A DNA stretch of 64,000 bases from Eutypella sp. D-1 (taxonomy: Eukaryota; Ascomycota; Sordariomycetes; Xylariales; Diatrypaceae), in NCBI GenBank assembly GCA_023313575.1, contig JAJTTP010000010.1, positions 186,001-250,000 of the forward strand, in the 5' to 3' direction. Position numbers and translations under genes: made by a program. Shown in pieces: positions 46,150 to 59,828 of the stretch. The notes under the pieces are model-generated. The model was given only the letters and a program-made list of their open reading frames with translations. It had not been told where the DNA came from and made no database searches. How positions within the stretch are numbered: the stretch's first letter is position 1; every line of letters begins with the position of its first letter.

Positions 46150-48768
46150 CTAACGATCCGGGCCCACCACGGGCTTCTCCTCGCAGGCGCGCACAAGCTC
46201 ACACAGAGCGCGCATGAAGAGCGGGTCGATCTTGATCTGGGTCTGCGTGGCGGGGGTAGCGGGAGCTACGCCGTCGCTGCCTTCGGTGGCGAGACACGCG
46301 AGGCGCAGCGTCGCCATGAGCCGCGCGACGCACCGCGCCAGACCCAGCCGCAGTTCCTGGAGGTCGCGCTCTTCCCTCTCCTTCTCGCGCACTTTCTGCT
46401 GCTGTTGTCGCAGCTGTTGCTGCTGGGCATAGCGCTCCTCGGCGGCCACTGGTGCTCTTCGGGACGCGACTGACGAGGCCGACGACGCCGGGCGCGAGGA
46501 CGACTGCGACTGCGGCTGTGGCTGCTGGTTGGACGGTCGGCAGAAGAACGGCACGTTCGGCATTGGATTCGGGTTTGGGAGCCCCGCCCACGTCGCTGAA
46601 GCCTTCAGGCCGCCACCGCCGCCGCCGCGCTGTCGGGCGTGCTGGTACTGCTGGAGCGGGTTCATGTTACGCGGCCGGTTTTGCGTCTGCTGCTGCTGGT
46701 GATTCGCAGAGGGGAGGTGGAGGCTGCTGCCGCCGGAGCTGTAGCCGTAGTTCAGGCTCTCAGTGCTACTGTTGTCGTTGAATTTGCCGCTACGACCATT
46801 GCCATTGTGGCTACTATTGTTGTTTCCTTCGCCCTTGAAGAGGAACTGGAGCGACTTCTTCGACCGCAGCGCGCTAAATCGTGAGTTACCCTCTGGCGGT
46901 ACCGGCGGCAGTGGCGGCAGATACGTGTGCATCGGCATGGGCGCCATAGGCGACACGACCTCCGGGGGACCATTAGTCGCGCCCGGCATGCCGAGGAAGT
47001 TAATAGCTTTGTTCGGGATGCCGGTGCCTGTTTCGCGCTCGTCATGAGTGGGAATTCGCTGCGGGCGCATCTCGGGAGATGACGGCGACGGAGACGACGC
47101 CCTCTCGATGTTTGCGGCAGCCGTTGGTGTGGTGCGTCGGGTGGCGATGGCGGGGCCGGAGAAAGAGCCCCGCGGGCAGAGCGTGGTGATGTAGTTGTAG
47201 GCCACGATGTGCGCGTAGAGCGCCTCGCAAAGAAAGTCCGTGCCCTGGGGGAATACGCTTCTGATCACAGCCCAGCAGGGAGTTTCAGGACGCAGAGGGG
47301 TTTCGTCCTCCACTCCTCGTGCCGGCGCCGCGGCAGCAGGCGGCATCTTTTTCAGCACTGTGGGCTCAGAAGCCCAAATTCCCTGATCCGGGTCTAGCCG
47401 ATAGGAGCTCTTACTCGGCGCGAGTTTACTGTACCACGGAGTCTTGGGACGGTCGGCCGGCAGGTCCGGCGGTAGGGCAGTGCGGGGCCGAGATGACGAC
47501 GATGACGACAATGGCGGCGTCTTCAGCTTCCTCGAATGGCTGCGAATTGTCTCAATCGACAAGCTCGAACACATCAGCATGGTCTCCGGGAAGCATGAGA
47601 CGGAAACGCGGAGGGTATCGGTAACGTGGGCTGGCAGCCGCATGCGAGTGGTAGGCCCGTTAGTGGTAGGGGGTGAGTACTGCATGAAGCTCTCCAGGGT
47701 GGTCTTCAGCGAGTTCTCCAGGTTGACTGCGGACACCACGGTCTTTGAGGGGCTCTCCTGAGTCTCGTCATTGATTTTTTCTGGCCGCTGGCTGTTGCCA
47801 GATTTGCGGGCGACGCGCTCGGAGTCCATCACCGTCGCGGTGTTCTCATCCTTCATGTCAAACTCGCTGTCACTAGTAGGAGTGGGTGGGTAGACCAGGG
47901 AAGTGTCTGGGACCGTTCGCGATGTTACAAGGCGATGAGCCGGCAACGGCATATGAGATGCCATATCGGCCTGTCCATCAATATCAGTGTAGCCTAAGGA
48001 AGATTGGCGTTGCGGTATCTCGGCCGGGCGATTAGACAGTCTCTGTGGGTCGAACGGGCTGGTTTCGCGTGCTCTCGCGTTTGTAAATGCCCGGGGGCGC
48101 ACATATCCTCTCATGTACCCCGAGGGTTCCTCATGGTGCAAGTTCGAGTCGACAGATACGCCTCGTGGATCATAGACCCTGCCTCGTCGTCGAGATGATG
48201 AATCCATTTCCAGTTGGTTAGATGATACCTCTTCGATGGGTTCTATCTCGTCATCAAAATCTATCCAACTGATATCACCTCTATTCAGTGTTGAAATTCT
48301 GTTTTTGTTTATGCTAAGTGGTGGGGGTTGTAGGTCAGAAGCTGCTGTGGTGGGTGTGGTGATGTCTGTACGTATAGTCCCAGCAGAAAGTGGTTCTCCA
48401 CAACCAAAAGAAGATTCACTAGAAGTGGGTGTTTCAGGGCTGCTGTAGTAATCTTTATCTTCCCTGGGTAGCTGGGTCCAATTGCAACTTAATTCTAGGT
48501 CAGGTAGGTAGCTTTGAGGTAGGTTTCGCAGGGAGTTGGCTCGGCATGGACGACTAAGGCGGGGACGAGATGGAATATCAAGGCCTAGTGACATATCTTG
48601 CAGGGAATAACGTCTGCGGCTGCCATCAATTGTCACAGAAGGTGCTGGCGCTCCAAATGTAAGTTGGCTTGATCGAAAGACTGTTCGTGATCTTTCCAAG
48701 TCTACTGCCAGTAACTCAGGCAGGTTAAATGCCAGGATGGGCTCCTGGGGTTCCGGTGTGGTGGCCAT
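46150..48768 (-). CDS. Large, mostly disordered conserved fungal protein of unknown function
   Basis: One long open frame with no intron needed. The Met at 48768 (MATTPEPQEPILAFNLPELL) is preferred over an upstream Met at 48810 and gives 872 residues. It is rich in Ser, Pro, Gln and Asn with poly-Gly, Gln and Asn runs. Two more ordered segments stand out: TPWYSKLAPSKSSYRLDPDQ to PCWAVIRSVFPQGTDFLCEA (about 470-550), followed by LYAHIVAYNYITTLCPRG, and a C-terminal helical part (RDLQELRLGLARCVARLMAT and MRALCELVRACEE). There is no known domain, signal peptide or membrane span. Ser/Thr-Pro motifs suggest a phosphorylated regulatory or scaffold protein, which is only inference. Confidence 0.75.
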   Translation of the reverse strand: MATTPEPQEPILAFNLPELLAVDLERSRTVFRSSQLTFGAPAPSVTIDGSRRRYSLQDMSLGLDIPSRPRLSRPCRANSLRNLPQSYLPDLELSCNWTQLPREDKDYYSSPETPTSSESSFGCGEPLSAGTIRTDITTPTTAASDLQPPPLSINKNRISTLNRGDISWIDFDDEIEPIEEVSSNQLEMDSSSRRRGRVYDPRGVSVDSNLHHEEPSGYMRGYVRPRAFTNARARETSPFDPQRLSNRPAEIPQRQSSLGYTDIDGQADMASHMPLPAHRLVTSRTVPDTSLVYPPTPTSDSEFDMKDENTATVMDSERVARKSGNSQRPEKINDETQESPSKTVVSAVNLENSLKTTLESFMQYSPPTTNGPTTRMRLPAHVTDTLRVSVSCFPETMLMCSSLSIETIRSHSRKLKTPPLSSSSSSRPRTALPPDLPADRPKTPWYSKLAPSKSSYRLDPDQGIWASEPTVLKKMPPAAAAPARGVEDETPLRPETPCWAVIRSVFPQGTDFLCEALYAHIVAYNYITTLCPRGSFSGPAIATRRTTPTAAANIERASSPSPSSPEMRPQRIPTHDERETGTGIPNKAINFLGMPGATNGPPEVVSPMAPMPMHTYLPPLPPVPPEGNSRFSALRSKKSLQFLFKGEGNNNSSHNGNGRSGKFNDNSSTESLNYGYSSGGSSLHLPSANHQQQQTQNRPRNMNPLQQYQHARQRGGGGGGLKASATWAGLPNPNPMPNVPFFCRPSNQQPQPQSQSSSRPASSASSVASRRAPVAAEERYAQQQQLRQQQQKVREKEREERDLQELRLGLARCVARLMATLRLACLATEGSDGVAPATPATQTQIKIDPLFMRALCELVRACEEKPVVGPDR

Positions 48769-51700
48769 TACTGCGGACCAGTTATTGCGGAAACACACCA
48801 CTATCCACAAAGCTCCTGCTGGAGGATACCAGCAACTCTTTTATTCTCCTTGGCCTCTTCGCTTCTCCCTGGTAGATGGTCCTTAGTCAACCTAAGCAGA
48901 ATGACCGTCATCCACACCCCTCCACTTCCAGTATGAATATGACCCACTGGGAATCCGGTATGTTGTGCAATCGAGGATAGACGGGACGTGCCGTTTAAGG
49001 ATAAGATGGCACGATATCCCCAGGTACGCAGTCGCGGTCTACCAAAGGACTGGAAATGCAGGTCACTCAAATTCAGGCCACAAATATAGTTCGGTGCAGC
49101 TAATAGTATACTGGTGGAGGACGGTTCTCACAAACCGGCTAGCTAGTGACAATTAGGTCAGTTGTTATGGCTATAGAAAGGACATCTTTTGGAAATGAGA
49201 ACCAACCAAGTTTGATTGCACAGATGGTAATTGTGACGTGGTGTTCTTTCCGGACAAGTGAACTCTAAAAGGGGATGAAGGGGAAAGAAAGGGATACAAT
49301 AATTAACTTGGATTCACAATATAGTCTGATATTTCCTATGAGACTGCACTGATTCCCGATAGTTACACAAAAGGGCCTCGAGATACGCGAGACATATGTA
49401 TGACAGTGTGCCACTTCCAGTCTCAGACAGGCAGACAAAGAGAACATACCTCTGAACCCCTTGCTTCTTTCCACATGGGAGGTCATGGATCGTACTTAAA
49501 CCTACCCAGGAACAGTTCGGGAAGCCCTGCCAAGGGGTATAGCACAAGGGTCATGGCACTATGGTAACAGCCATTTATTTGGGTAGATACCAGAGGGAGC
49601 GATGTGACTGAACAATGTATAAAAACAGCGATCCCGGGAATTCGACTCAGGAATTCATATTCACTTGCCTCAACTTACACTTGGGTTTCGACCATGACTT
49701 TCAGGAATCTTGGGAAAAGGAGAAATCTGTCACATATCAAGTTGAAGACTTACATACTAGAGGAAAGTTTAGAGACAGAAGAAAAAGGACTAGACGCCAC
49801 GGATGGTTCTCAACTCAACCCCGCGCCAGAGCTGGAACCCCAGGCGCAAAGGGGGCGCTGGGGCTAAGAGAGGCCAGGCGCAGAACTTGCGTTCAAGGCT
49901 TACATCGCAATTAGGAAAAGCTGAAAGCCAACAGGACAGGTCAGTGAATGGGCGGAGAATAGAAACCTTTGGGCACCGATATATTGACTAGAAAAACCCT
50001 GACTACCTGGGATAATGCTTCTGATGTGGGTAAGCCCCCCTGCAAGGCACGATGCAGAGAAACGACCAATGACGATGCGATTCAGCATGTTTCGGAAGAC
50101 TTGGCTCCATCTACGGGCGTAGAGATCCACGATGGTGCGTTGAGAAGACACGACAGACGGGCGGCCACGTTGCCGTCCAAGGTAGGTGGTCGAGTCAGTT
50201 CGTGCCGTGTCATACAGTCGTCGCATACACGCGAAGCCGTTGATATCAAGGCGGCGGCGCCTTGAGGAAGCCCAGCTGCTAGGTATGAAGGAAGATTAGT
50301 TAGGTACCAAAGTAGGTATAAATTACCGCTGTCTACTTTGCCACCCCACGGCGTTCGTTCGCGTATATAGAGGCTGCATGGCACGGTGAAGCTGCAGGGT
50401 TTAGGGCTAGGGTGGAATGCAGTCGTGCGGTCATGACGGCTACACAGCTGGAAAGATGTCGGAGGCGGGGAATGGGCCATTGGCATGTCTCAGCAGTAGC
50501 GCCTTCGAGAGAATGGCAGAATGGCTGCGCTACCTGCGCTGGCTGCATAGGACTGAGTACAGATCTAGGCAAGAAATTTACTAGATTATGGTCAAGTGTT
50601 CGAGTGGTTGAGCGGTCGAACTGTCGGCTTTCTGGCTCTTAGCCATGGGGATACAATGTCGGGTAGACACATCTAGCTAACATGGGGCTCGGGTATTCCC
50701 AAATGAAGCGGAATATCGAATGATATTGAATGAATGATATAAAGGGGATCGTCTCAGGATGATGAATAGTTCATAAGGCAGGTGATGGCCTGCCAACCTG
50801 CCTTGCCTTGCATATGCACAGCGGGTTTCGCACCACTCCTAAGTAGAGATAGAGAGGGATGATGATGATAGGGGCAAAGGGGTAGATCGATGTTTCGCGT
50901 ATCGATTATTAATACTTCATACATTGGGCAGAGTCATTTAGAAAGATCACTTGCTGCTTGGAGGAAATTCAAGGGCCTACTTGTAGCAACTCCTGCATAC
51001 CATGCGGATCAAGGGAATAAGAAAGTTATATTGAGACATGCGATGTGCCATTTCAGCCGAGACATTAAAAACGATTCCTGTACGAAGTATCTGGAATTCA
51101 TGGAAGATATGAAGGCATGACAAGATGCACGGGCGGATTGCATAGTCATATAAAGAGGTAAGTACAAGAAGTATGTGTGGTATGCAAAGGGGAGTGATTG
51201 AAAAAGAGAGAAGTTTCGAAGCCAGACGGGCAGATCAGTCAGCTCATATGGGAGAGGTATGCGTTAGTTATGGATTGATTACTTTAGAGAGTTAAGTGCA
51301 AGTTTCGGGGCTTTTCGAGGGCTACACCAGCCGCACCAGCCGCATGGGGGCGACCTACTCCAGCAGGCCAGCTGCCCGTGCAGGTAGCTCTACTATAAAG
51401 TACCTACAAGGTAATTAATTTTACTTGGTCTGTGCTGCTCAAATACATACCTGCCACGGCTAGAGCCGCTCAAAAGTAACTATGAGTATGAGTATAGCTA
51501 CATACCTAGCTAGGTACCTAGGTATATGTAGCTAGTTTACATACAAGCCTTACCTAAGGGAGCTAAATAGTTTTATCTAGTGTGCCTTTCTAGGTAAGCA
51601 GTACAAAGTAGAGGAAGGAAATTTTCAATGAAGAGATACCTATCTCGCGCAGTGCCAAGGTATTATACATCAATAAAGCAGCCTTTCTTACCAGTATCAC

Positions 51701-51963
51701 GGCATATGCGAATCAAGCATCATATTCAGTCAATATCAATAGTCTATTGGATAGACCCCAATCTCTCCTCCGTCCACCGCAGTGGAAGTGGCAGTGATAG
51801 CGGTAGTGGTAACGGCAATAGTGACACCACCCCAGGACACCCTAAGACACACCTACCCAGGTTGTTAGTCCAGATAGGGGCAGAGAAAAGGCATAGAAGA
51901 GACAGGATAAGGAGGACCATGCGGCCTTAAGGAGTTTAAAACAAGAAACCATCTCCTTCAAAT
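48769..51963. other. 3.2-kb divergent interval without supported genes
   Basis: It lies between the start of the 48768 gene and IPI3. Frames at 49604-49914 overlap on the plus strand but carry no domain. AT-rich TACCTAG elements, including a perfect TACCTAGGTA at 51515, are in the last 500 bases. A degenerate AGTGG/CAGTG hexamer-like repeat at 51779-51825 lies in the IPI3 leader. Confidence 0.5.
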
Positions 51964-53399
51964 ATGTTGACGGAGAGCTACTTCTCGTCCGTCTCCGGAC
52001 CCCCAATAGCCAACAACACGGCTATCGCCAAGGACGTTGGCGTATACGAGCATACTCTACATCCAAGCCACTCTACCGCCACTAGCTTCAAGAAGAGCTC
52101 CGTCCCGAGGCACGGCCTCGCTGTCGGCGAGACTCATGTCTTCGCCGCCCAGGACGAGAAGTCCACCGTTCATGTCTACGCCCGTGCTCGCGGTGGCAAT
52201 CAGGAAGCCCTCGTCACCTTCCCCGAGCGCATCAGCTGCGTGCTCCTTCTCGGCGATGTGCTTTTCCTCGGTACGCAGGAGGGGCGGGTAATCATTTGGG
52301 AGGTCAGTCTGGATCCTCTTTCTTTCTTGTCTCTTCGTAGCCGAAGCAGCCAGCTAACTCTGTTTCTACGCCTCAGACCTGCACCGGTCGGCAGGTCACC
52401 ACGCCTGCGTGCCATGTCCAGGCCGTCACCTGCATGGCCGCGACCCCTTATCACCTGATCACGGGGTCCGATGACTCCAATATCCACGTCTGGTCCATCG
52501 CCCGGCTCTTAGAGCTCGACCCCACTATTGAGCACGAGCCCGAGCGAACCCTAGCCAACCATAGGGCTAGCATCACCGCCCTCCTCGTCAGCGAGGGCGC
52601 GAACCCGGACACTGGCATCTGCATCTCCGCCAGCAGGGACAAGACCTGCATCGTCTGGAACCACCAACGCGGTGCCGCGCTGCGGACTCTGTTGTTCGCG
52701 AGCCCGCCGCTCTGTGCCAGCTTAGACCCCTGCTCGCGTGCCTTCTACGCCGCCACCGAGGACGGCTCGCTGTACGCCGTCGAACTGTTCGGCGAAAAGC
52801 CGCTCCTCGGGCCGCGAGCTGAGGACGCCTCGACTGCTGTCCAAATCCCGCCGTCGTCGGCGTTCGGCGCTGCGCCCCCCGAGGCGGGCCCCGCGTCATG
52901 CGTCGCCGTCAGTTATGACGGCACGGTGCTGCTAACAGGCCATCCGCGAGGCCAGATCCTACGGTGGGATCTCAGCACACGCGCTGACAACACCGAGCTC
53001 GCGAACCTTAACGCTGCCGTCACGAACCTCCTCCCCGTCCCACCGCTGCCCTCTGCCCTTCCTACAAGACCCGCCGCCGTCGTGAGGCCGTTCCTTGGCA
53101 GCCGTGCCTACAACTTCACGGCACAGCTAACCTCGGACTTAACGCCGGTAAATGGACAGGCGCGTGACCGTTCCAAGTTCAGCAGGATGGTGGAGGCGCG
53201 TGGCCTCCCCGAGGATGCGCTGGAGCAAGCTATCCTCGCCCTTCATCAACCGGGACCCACCGCTGGTGCGGGCGGTGTTGGTGGCGATCAGCAGCTTCAG
53301 GCCGAGAACGAGGAGCTCTGGGAAATCATCAATGAGCAAAAAACCTTGCAGAAAACGACGCTGCAGCGACTCATCGAAGCCAAGTCGGGAAATTCTTGA
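51964..53399 (+). CDS. IPI3: Pre-rRNA-processing WD40 protein Ipi3 (WDR18 homologue)
   Basis: Member of the Rix1-Ipi1-Ipi3 complex, which acts in the nucleus on pre-60S particles (ITS2 processing and Rea1 recruitment). Exons 51964-52302 and 52377-53399 (donor GTCAGT, acceptor CCTCAG) encode 453 residues. The start MLTESYFSSV and the blocks NTAIAKDVGVYEHTL, FKKSSVPRHGLAVGETHVFA and VVxVY-like TVHVYARARG are those of fungal Ipi3. WD repeats are visible at GTQEGRVIIWE, LITGSDDSNIHVWSIARLLE, CISASRDKTCIVWN and LLTGHPRGQILRWDL. The C-terminal QLQAENEELWEIINEQK segment is the coiled-coil tail typical of the family. Length is normal. Confidence 0.93.
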
Positions 53400-56300
53400 A
53401 AAATCTCTATTAACCGTGTTCTTTCAACACCCCACAAGCGACTCGCAGGCTAGAACAGCTTTTACGCTACCCCAGGAGACTACCTAAGTAGTCTGTAAAC
53501 GCCCATGATATCGCATGTCGTCGACTCATGGTTCAAATGGGCGACAACTTCCACATGTCACCTTAGGCTTTGACATGTTTTCAATGACGGCCACTCGTTT
53601 GGTCAGTCGTGACTATAGACGTCACTGGAGTCTAATCCGCCAAATTCATTCCTTTCGGCGGACTTGCATCGCTTCGGACTCTGAAAAGTTCACCTAATTC
53701 CGACTTTTCGGTGCTAGATGGGTTATTCTATGCTGACACTGGTAGGAGTACAACCATGGCTCTAAAATAAACTGAGTCACCAACGAAGGTGTACACAGAG
53801 GAATGCTCTTCCAATACCACCGTCGACTTAGGATAGCACATCTAGATCAAATACAATAGATATTATACGGAGAACTTTAGAAATACGATATCCGCGGAGT
53901 GCGAGATCGATCCGAGAGTCAATTACGTTTCCCACGCCTTGAAATCTGGTGACATCATCTCTACGAGTGCCAGTGCCAAGAACTATTGGAATATTAATGG
54001 TGGAGGAGGACTCAATGTTGGTTTCAAATTATCTAAGAAACATACACAAGCGACGGCTTCAACGTCTGTCAATCTAACTGTATTCTGTTGTTATCTAAGG
54101 ACTTATGGATCTATGACACCACTCCCGTTCAGTGTATGTACCTACATCCTCTTGTCTTCTAGTAAGACATTGATCCGACTACCGACACCCATCCGAAGGC
54201 TCTGAGAACGGGTCCGCCGTTTGATGTTCTAGTGCAGCTGGGCCTATCCTATCTCGATCGCAGCCATGTATATAGCTCATAATTAATCAATAGAGATGCC
54301 TTCCAACCGCAACCCGTCAGATGGAAGAAATAAGCAACCTCGTGTTACTGGCTCCATCCACAATACACCTGACATCTTCGGTGAAGGGGGGGGGGGGGGG
54401 GGGGGGCTGAGAGAATCATGAGCTGAGGTATCGCTCGGTCGGTATGGAGACACCGTGACTATTGCGGGAAACACGGTTGGGAGCAGCTGCGAGTCATCGT
54501 CATGTATGCGACTGGTAAATGCGTAGCTGTAGCTTGAGGTGTTGTCCATTGGTCTTCATTAGCACTCCATGTTTCAACTAGTTTAGTCGAGAAGGTGACA
54601 GGTATATAGATCACCTACCATCCAAATCATACGCAGAGCGTAATCACCTTATGTATGTTGAAAGTCGGTAGCCTAGACGGCAGGCCACGATTTGCTCGGG
54701 GTTTATACACGGCTATGCACACCCGGCCTACAATACTAGCCCACAGGAAAGTGTCACGGGCATTCGAACGCTCGCTCACATGGTCTACACGATAGGTAAC
54801 CCTGAGTCTCTGTCTCAGCCGGCTGGATTAATGTAAAGTACTACGTTCCTTCGCATGGCAACATACGATTCGGTAAGCTCCATGTGGGGGCCGAAAATTT
54901 CGGGGTATGAAAAAGGGGCATAAAAAGGGGGCAATGATGACGGCCACCTCCTACCTAACTAAACGAGAAGGCAAGCCGAACAATATGTTGCACGCCCTAG
55001 CTACGCTTTACGAGATGCAATGAATAACACGAGGAAGGGAAATACGGTGTCAGCTCGCAGCTTAGTGTGGTATGACAGACAACCCACTGTCGCGGTCTCA
55101 GTTAGACTCTGTCCCTTAGTTATTGGAAGGGCGTGATCGGGACCCTAATGGCCGTCGTAAAAACCGCTTTGACTGTGTAATTTTCATTTCTTCGGACTCA
55201 TCTGAGCGCCTTGCCGACTATATACCTATTTTGCGCCATCTTGGATCTTGATCTGACTAGCGACGAGAGTGAGCCAGAGGGAATCGAGCTGGCGGTACCA
55301 CAATGATTGCTAAAGAAGAGAGCTTCTACATAGTCTTGAATACCATATGAACGTGAATAAGGGGCAAGTTGCAAGTATTTGAGTTTCTCTCATAAAATGT
55401 TATGCTAATATTCCACGATGATGGTCATTGAGGCTGTATGTTATGTCTTGCTACACTTGATATTCTCTGGGCGTGCATTGGATAAGCATGTACTTAGTTG
55501 ATTTCACTCCTGAGGCTTTTAGATAACTCTCGTAGAGCTACGGCGACCAGGACCCAATGATTATAGGTAACCTCTTGAAAGGTGCGTTATCTAGTAAATC
55601 GTTGCTAGAACACCGGGCAAGCAACTCTACCGCAGGACTTAACAACGACAGTGAGGAACCGAAGAACACGGGGTGCAGATGCTGCTAGTAACGGACTCGT
55701 ATGGAAGGCCGTCTGGGCGGCAGCTTATTGCGCTTTTGGGGAGCGATATCCGCTAGCTCCGGGAGGAGCAGGCACGCATGCCCTTCCCAAGACTGCAGAA
55801 TGGCTACAGGTGGCGTGGCATAGGAGCGAGGATTTATATTGCCCTAGCCTTCTTTGCCAGATATACTGGGCAGTTACTGCCTGTGGGTCTTATTAAAAGG
55901 GGAGACTAAAGACAAGGCATCCAACGTGCTTGGCTGTCGGTATGCAAACCGTCGTAATTGGAACTTCCCAGGAGACACAGGAGATACATTTAGCATTGCT
56001 TCTAACGCATCTGGACGATACCTTGGTCAACGAGGCTGTATAACACCATGACGTTTCCGCCTGGATGGGAGAAGGAAGAGCGCGCGAAATAGGGAACAGA
56101 GAACCTTGTCCTGCCTGCACAATACCTCATCGTGATGCCATGGATGTACGGAAGGTATCATACTTAATAATAGGGAATCAATGTCTTGTAGCTGTTCATT
56201 TGGAGTCCCCATCCCGAGCAGCGTGTCATACCACACCATGCTATATCATGCGATCGAGCTTGCCAAAGATGTATCGTCGTATCGGTCTTCCACTCGGCGC

Positions 56301-59300
56301 TATTCCGACCATTAGATGGGCTTCCCGACAGCCTGCGAACGAGACGAGACGCGCAGTTAGTTGAATACGCACCTAACACCTATCACACGGTCCATCCTCC
56401 CCTCCGCATAAAGAAATTGAGGTTATGCAGACTTCCTCAGACTAGCTACTCAGTTGTACCCGCTGGCCAACTAGGGACATCTCTGCAGCCCAAAATGTTC
56501 CTTCATATTGAGAAACGGCCCCCCCTAATCGACCCCAGTCTGCAAACAGTGAGCCACACAAAGGACGATAATCGAGGTGGTTCTACTTATCGTTTTCGCA
56601 TCTTTTTTGCATCGTAGATTCAGAGTGCACTCAGTTGGCGCGCACGGACGCACGTGGGCACATGTAGCCGCTCGGCTTCCTCTACCTAACACTTATGCCT
56701 CTCCTTCTTACCCAATTTCTCAATAGCTGTGCCGCGGTCTCTGCTATCATCCACCGTTGGTGCTGTTGCCGCTGGCTCTGCATTGGCGGCAGCGGGCTGA
56801 GCGGTTAGCTGGACCGAGTAATGTGGCGTGGCGTAGTCTAGTGTGGTGTAGTGTCCGGAAGATGCAACATAGGTAGCACGCGGCCCTACTCAAAAGCCCA
56901 AGTATGCTGGATTGCCTGTGTAAGTTGACCCGGTTGAACCTGGCTGGTACCGACTCGACGAGATGGAGTGTAGTACCGGGTAGGACAGGTCAGAGGAGAC
57001 GACGAATAGAAGAGATAGGATCCTTTCTTGGTTTATCTTTGATTTATTTAATTTTCCCTTTACCTCCGCGAGTGGGCACACTACACGTAGTTACGCGCTC
57101 GCATAGTTGCACGCACGCACCACACGCATGCCAACCGCTCCGCCGCCCCCGCGCCCTCCACGCCACAGGGCGCCCTTTTTTTCCAACCCACTCCCACCCT
57201 TTGACAATATTATATGCAGCTCTTGATTGCCTTTGCCTAGAACGACCCGCAAAAGTACCACGCATATTTCACGTCGTATGGACGCAACAGCTCTCTGACT
57301 ACATATGTGTAGTAGGGCATCCATACCTACGCTTGCGTATCCGCCTTCACCCTCATATATGCTTATTATATACGTATGAACATAGCGCGACCAACTTCCT
57401 CAGAGAGATCTGAGTAGATACATGTGTATAACCTCATGCGATATACATGGCGCGGTCGGATAGTGGTGGGCACGGACCTGGTCGTGGGTAATAATGGCTG
57501 CCCAGAGAACCTTTCCACATGGATAGGACTTCTCTATTGCTTGATATTCGGCGAGCCAGAGCGTCACGGGAGCCAGAAAGAGATATTGAAAGGAGATTGT
57601 TGAATCGGATAACTGTATGAATACACATACACAAACGTCGGCCTACCCGGGCACTATTGTGGAACCTCAAGAGCGCCGAGGTACTACGTCGGCGTGGGGA
57701 TCTGAGAGGGGGAGAGGGGATGAAGGGTGTTCGTTGTTCTAGGAGTCGGCAGAAACAGCGTCTAAGACATAATCGTTACTTCATTCGCCCGTCGTTCGAC
57801 TTGGCTGCCTCGATATTGACAGCTCTTGCATTGGCTTCTAGTGCCTTCCTTTCATGTTTCCCACCTACGTGCGGTCGTCGTCACGCTCGTAGTCCATAGG
57901 CTGCATACGTCACTGAGCGAGCGAGTGAGTGAACAAGCGCGCAACCCCTGTACTTCTCTGTACATATCTACTTACCTACCTGTGTATCTCGCTCCCGTGC
58001 CTACATGGCTTAACGCCGCCCCATTCATTTCCTGACGTGGTATTCTTCGGAGCGAGTTGGATGCTTCGGGCACGGCTCTTCGTTGTCGAGAAAAGGGACA
58101 TATGTGGCCAAGAGATATAAAGCGAATGAAAAAGAAATAGTGAAAGCAAGGCAAGAAGAAAACGTTGGCTAGATAATGTTGTTGGATGTGGCCTCTTCGG
58201 TGGGCTTTTGTTCTTCTTTCTGCCCATTCCCGTTTCTATTCCTCTCCGTACTGCTCGTTGTAACCCTATGAAAACCGGCCCATTACACTCCCTGTCTGCC
58301 ATCCTCGTCACAATGGAGACATAAGGTAGGGAAAAACACATACAAGAAGAAGAAAAAAAACCACCACACCACCCCGGTCCCCCGCCTTTTGCACCAGCAA
58401 AGGGGTCCTGGCTCCGCCGAGAAGAGGCGGAGCGAGGGAAATTCGGAAACGCTCGAGCGGTCGACCAGAGAAAACGACCAAAAAAGCTTTTTTTGCGGGT
58501 TCACTGCTCTTTTATCCTTACGTTTCGTTTCCTGCCCTCCCTCCCCTGCCTTGCCCTTCATCGCAGTTTTCTGTCCCGGGTCACACGTCCGAGCCGCCTG
58601 CGGAGGACCCTCCTCCCTTCTTCTTAGTCTCACATTCGTATGCGAATTGTTTTATTATGCGCGTTATGAAAATGCCAGCTACGTAGACAACTTAAATGGT
58701 GATCGATGTTGCTATTTGTTGGTTTGAACCGCATAGCTGTCCCTCCCACTTCCCACTTCCCCTTCTTCTTTCTCGCCCTCTCCTCGCTTCGCCTTCCGGA
58801 TCCCGATCTACCCGGCAGGTCAAGAATTATGCGAGGAATATTAAACCCAGAGTTAAAGAGAGATCGGGGACCTATTTGGACATTCCCTAGGTATACGTAT
58901 ACCGTTATGTGGCGAAAAAAAGGAAAGGCTTGGTTATGTATGACCGGGTGACGAATCCGGCAAGAAGGCCGTCCGCGGCACCCGAGTCTATTGGAAGAGG
59001 GTGGCCCGGTGGATAAGCTGCACATAACATACAGGCACGGAAAACGGGACTTGGACTCCTGTCCTCTTCTTCTACTCTTTGTCCTTCTTCTCGATGCCCC
59101 TGTTTTCCTTTGCGCTCGATGACGCGCGGTGGTATATATTCTCGATATGAATATGCTCAAACCTCGAGAAAAGGTTGTCCAAAGTAGGATAGTAATATGC
59201 AGGTAGATGACAGTGATGACGACGAAATGCATCCCCCTCCTTATTTTTTAGTTTCACATGCCTGCGCAACAAGTGTCTTCGGGTACTCCGCCCTCCAAGC

Positions 59301-59828
59301 TCCCAAACTCCCTTACCACCAATTGAGACAAATGAGCTTCCCAAGACTGTAGCAGCGTGCCTTCATGAACAGTGACTGCGAGAAAAATAGAATGAAACAG
59401 AAAATCAAATGCCGCTGTGCCGTACCGGTGCCATAAGCTGCAATATCTCCAATGCAAGAATAGCGCACGAACCGTCTGCTCTTATTCCTGAATGCCGCAA
59501 ATCCCACGCAAACATTTCAACCAAAGGCCCAACGAAATATGGCTGGGTCTATGGGTCGCCCGCCGCTTGCTATTCGTGATATGACGGGATCCGGAGAGAA
59601 ATCTGCACAGCCAGGCCTACCAAAGCCTCGGCAGGAGTGCATCGTTATAGTTCGTAGTTCCCTCCGCTAGAAAACATTCGGGGAATCCGGTCTCACTCCC
59701 CATACGCTTTTTTATTTTCGTAGGAAATAGCCCCTCAAGTAGGGTAGAGAACTCTCCGTCGGGAACCAAGACGCGTATGCGACCATCTCGTCCTCAATCA
59801 GGTGCGGGCACAATTTGCCAATCCGGGT
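53400..59828. other. 6.4-kb region without supported genes
   Basis: AT-rich from 53,500 to 56,900, with a 21-base G run at 54386 and no recognisable frames. From about 57,000 to 59,800 it is richer in C/T on the plus strand, with frames such as 58630-59232 (-) and 58389-58727 (+) lacking any domain. The last part includes the 3' flank of the RSR1-like gene. I see no transposon, RNA gene or splice-supported coding region. Confidence 0.45.

Noticed and set aside
50596..50645. tRNA-like A-box sequence (TTCGAGTGGTTGAGCGG)
   Set aside because: No acceptor-stem pairing and no B box follows at the expected distance.
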